From Nipponacmea schrenckii (Eukaryota; Mollusca; Gastropoda; Lottiidae): a DNA stretch of 64,000 nucleotides. The stretch spans positions 6,758,001 to 6,822,000 of the forward strand of contig JAUJPP010000011.1 in the NCBI GenBank assembly GCA_030562195.1, given 5' to 3'. The translations under genes and the position numbers were made by a program. The notes beneath the pieces were generated by a model. It was not told where the DNA came from, did not search any database, and saw nothing but the letters and a program-made list of their open reading frames with translations. Positions 63,190 to 64,000 of this stretch are shown here, piece after piece. The first letter of the stretch is position 1; every line of letters starts with the position of its first letter.

Positions 63190-64000
63190 CACCCTTTGAA
63201 CACGTAACTGTATAGATCTGAAAAGACAGATTTCATGACCATGGCCTTAATTGCAGATTGTTTTCAAACTGGTTCCATATGTGTATTTATCAAATCGTAT
63301 TGAAACCCCAAAACTAGGATTGGATAACAAGGTCGGTTTGAGGTATTATGAGGTTCAGAATCAGTCCCGTCGTCAGGATGGGGTCCACGGGAGCTGAGAA
63401 ATAAGTGAGATAAGTCCCTCTCCCAAAACCTGAGAATTTTACCACAAACAAAACCCCTAAAAGATGAACATTTTGCTAGTGGCGCTTGAACGAGATCTTG
63501 GACACTTTAGTATGATTGTCAGGGTGTCCTTGCTACATTGAAATTAAGACGCGATTAAACTGTTTTGTCAGAATTATATCAAAGTAGAGTCATAGGATTA
63601 TATAATATTGACAAAAACATTGGACAAACATCGTAGATACTGTTTTTTTTTATGGACCACTATTGAGTTTCAACCCTCGATATACACTCGACATACGTCT
63701 ATGTTAAAACAGATCGTATCTTGATTGGCAACCGCTTTTTATAGTAATAGTACTATAGGGTTACCAAAATAATTTAAAATTGGTCAAATATATCTGTATT
63801 GATCAGTGGACTTACATAATGTTGTAAATATACAACACAATCCTTGAATATGACAATAAAACAACAAGTAATAATTGAAAATATTTTAATATTTTATTTA
63901 GTAATGTATTTATTGTCCTAGGATAAGGAGTCTTAGCATGAACATTAAATTTTAGTTCTCAAGAATGGTCTATATGAGTACATGTATATAATTCATCAGT
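63190..64000. other. No gene seen at right end
   Basis: AT-rich sequence without open frames of note, clear repeats or recognisable exons. Confidence 0.5.

Overview
The window is AT-rich, intron-rich animal nuclear DNA. The exon sequences, the tRNA-headed SINE family, the Helitron-like and hAT-like non-autonomous elements and the many minisatellites inside introns suggest a lophotrochozoan, most likely a mollusc (possibly a limpet-like gastropod). The phylum is inferred from style and was not tested.

Four protein-coding genes are supported. WDR46 (+, 347-6110, 5' part outside the window) encodes the Utp7/BING4 protein of the small-subunit processome. RPS18 (-, 7074-11253) is tail-to-tail with it and rebuilds to exactly 152 residues, starting from an exon that carries only the ATG. 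VPS52 (+, 11580-25106) is head-to-head with RPS18 across a short promoter holding an NRF1-like site and an inverted CCAAT box. A DDAH (dimethylarginine dimethylaminohydrolase)-like gene (+, 27476-43495) follows. The order and orientation WDR46(+) RPS18(-) VPS52(+) match what I recall of the human extended MHC class II region, without B3GALT4.

Notable points in the genes: VPS52 carries a textbook AT-AC (U12-type) intron and a second U12-type donor, after which about 80 expected residues are missing or decayed. The DDAH-like protein keeps every other active-site motif but has Ser at the catalytic Cys position. In three genes a splice site lies inside a small tandem duplication, so decoy sites sit beside the real one, and using a decoy gives an immediate stop.

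The rest is repeats. Intronic arrays include a 53-bp array in RPS18, 76-bp, 49-bp and 14-bp arrays in VPS52, and 21-bp, 22-bp and (TTA)n arrays in DDAH intron 4. Downstream of DDAH are an 80-bp satellite (about 46.0-50.1 kb) and a 71-bp satellite (about 50.2-59.3 kb). The second is interrupted by a cleanly inserted Helitron-like element (57547-58637) and by a degenerate block (52.47-53.6 kb) that looks like poor consensus sequence. The right end (59.3-64 kb) holds another hairpin-headed repeat, a hAT-like MITE with a perfect 8-bp target duplication, SINE fragments and a duplicated exon-like motif. The long open frames in the arrays come from repeat units and are not genes.
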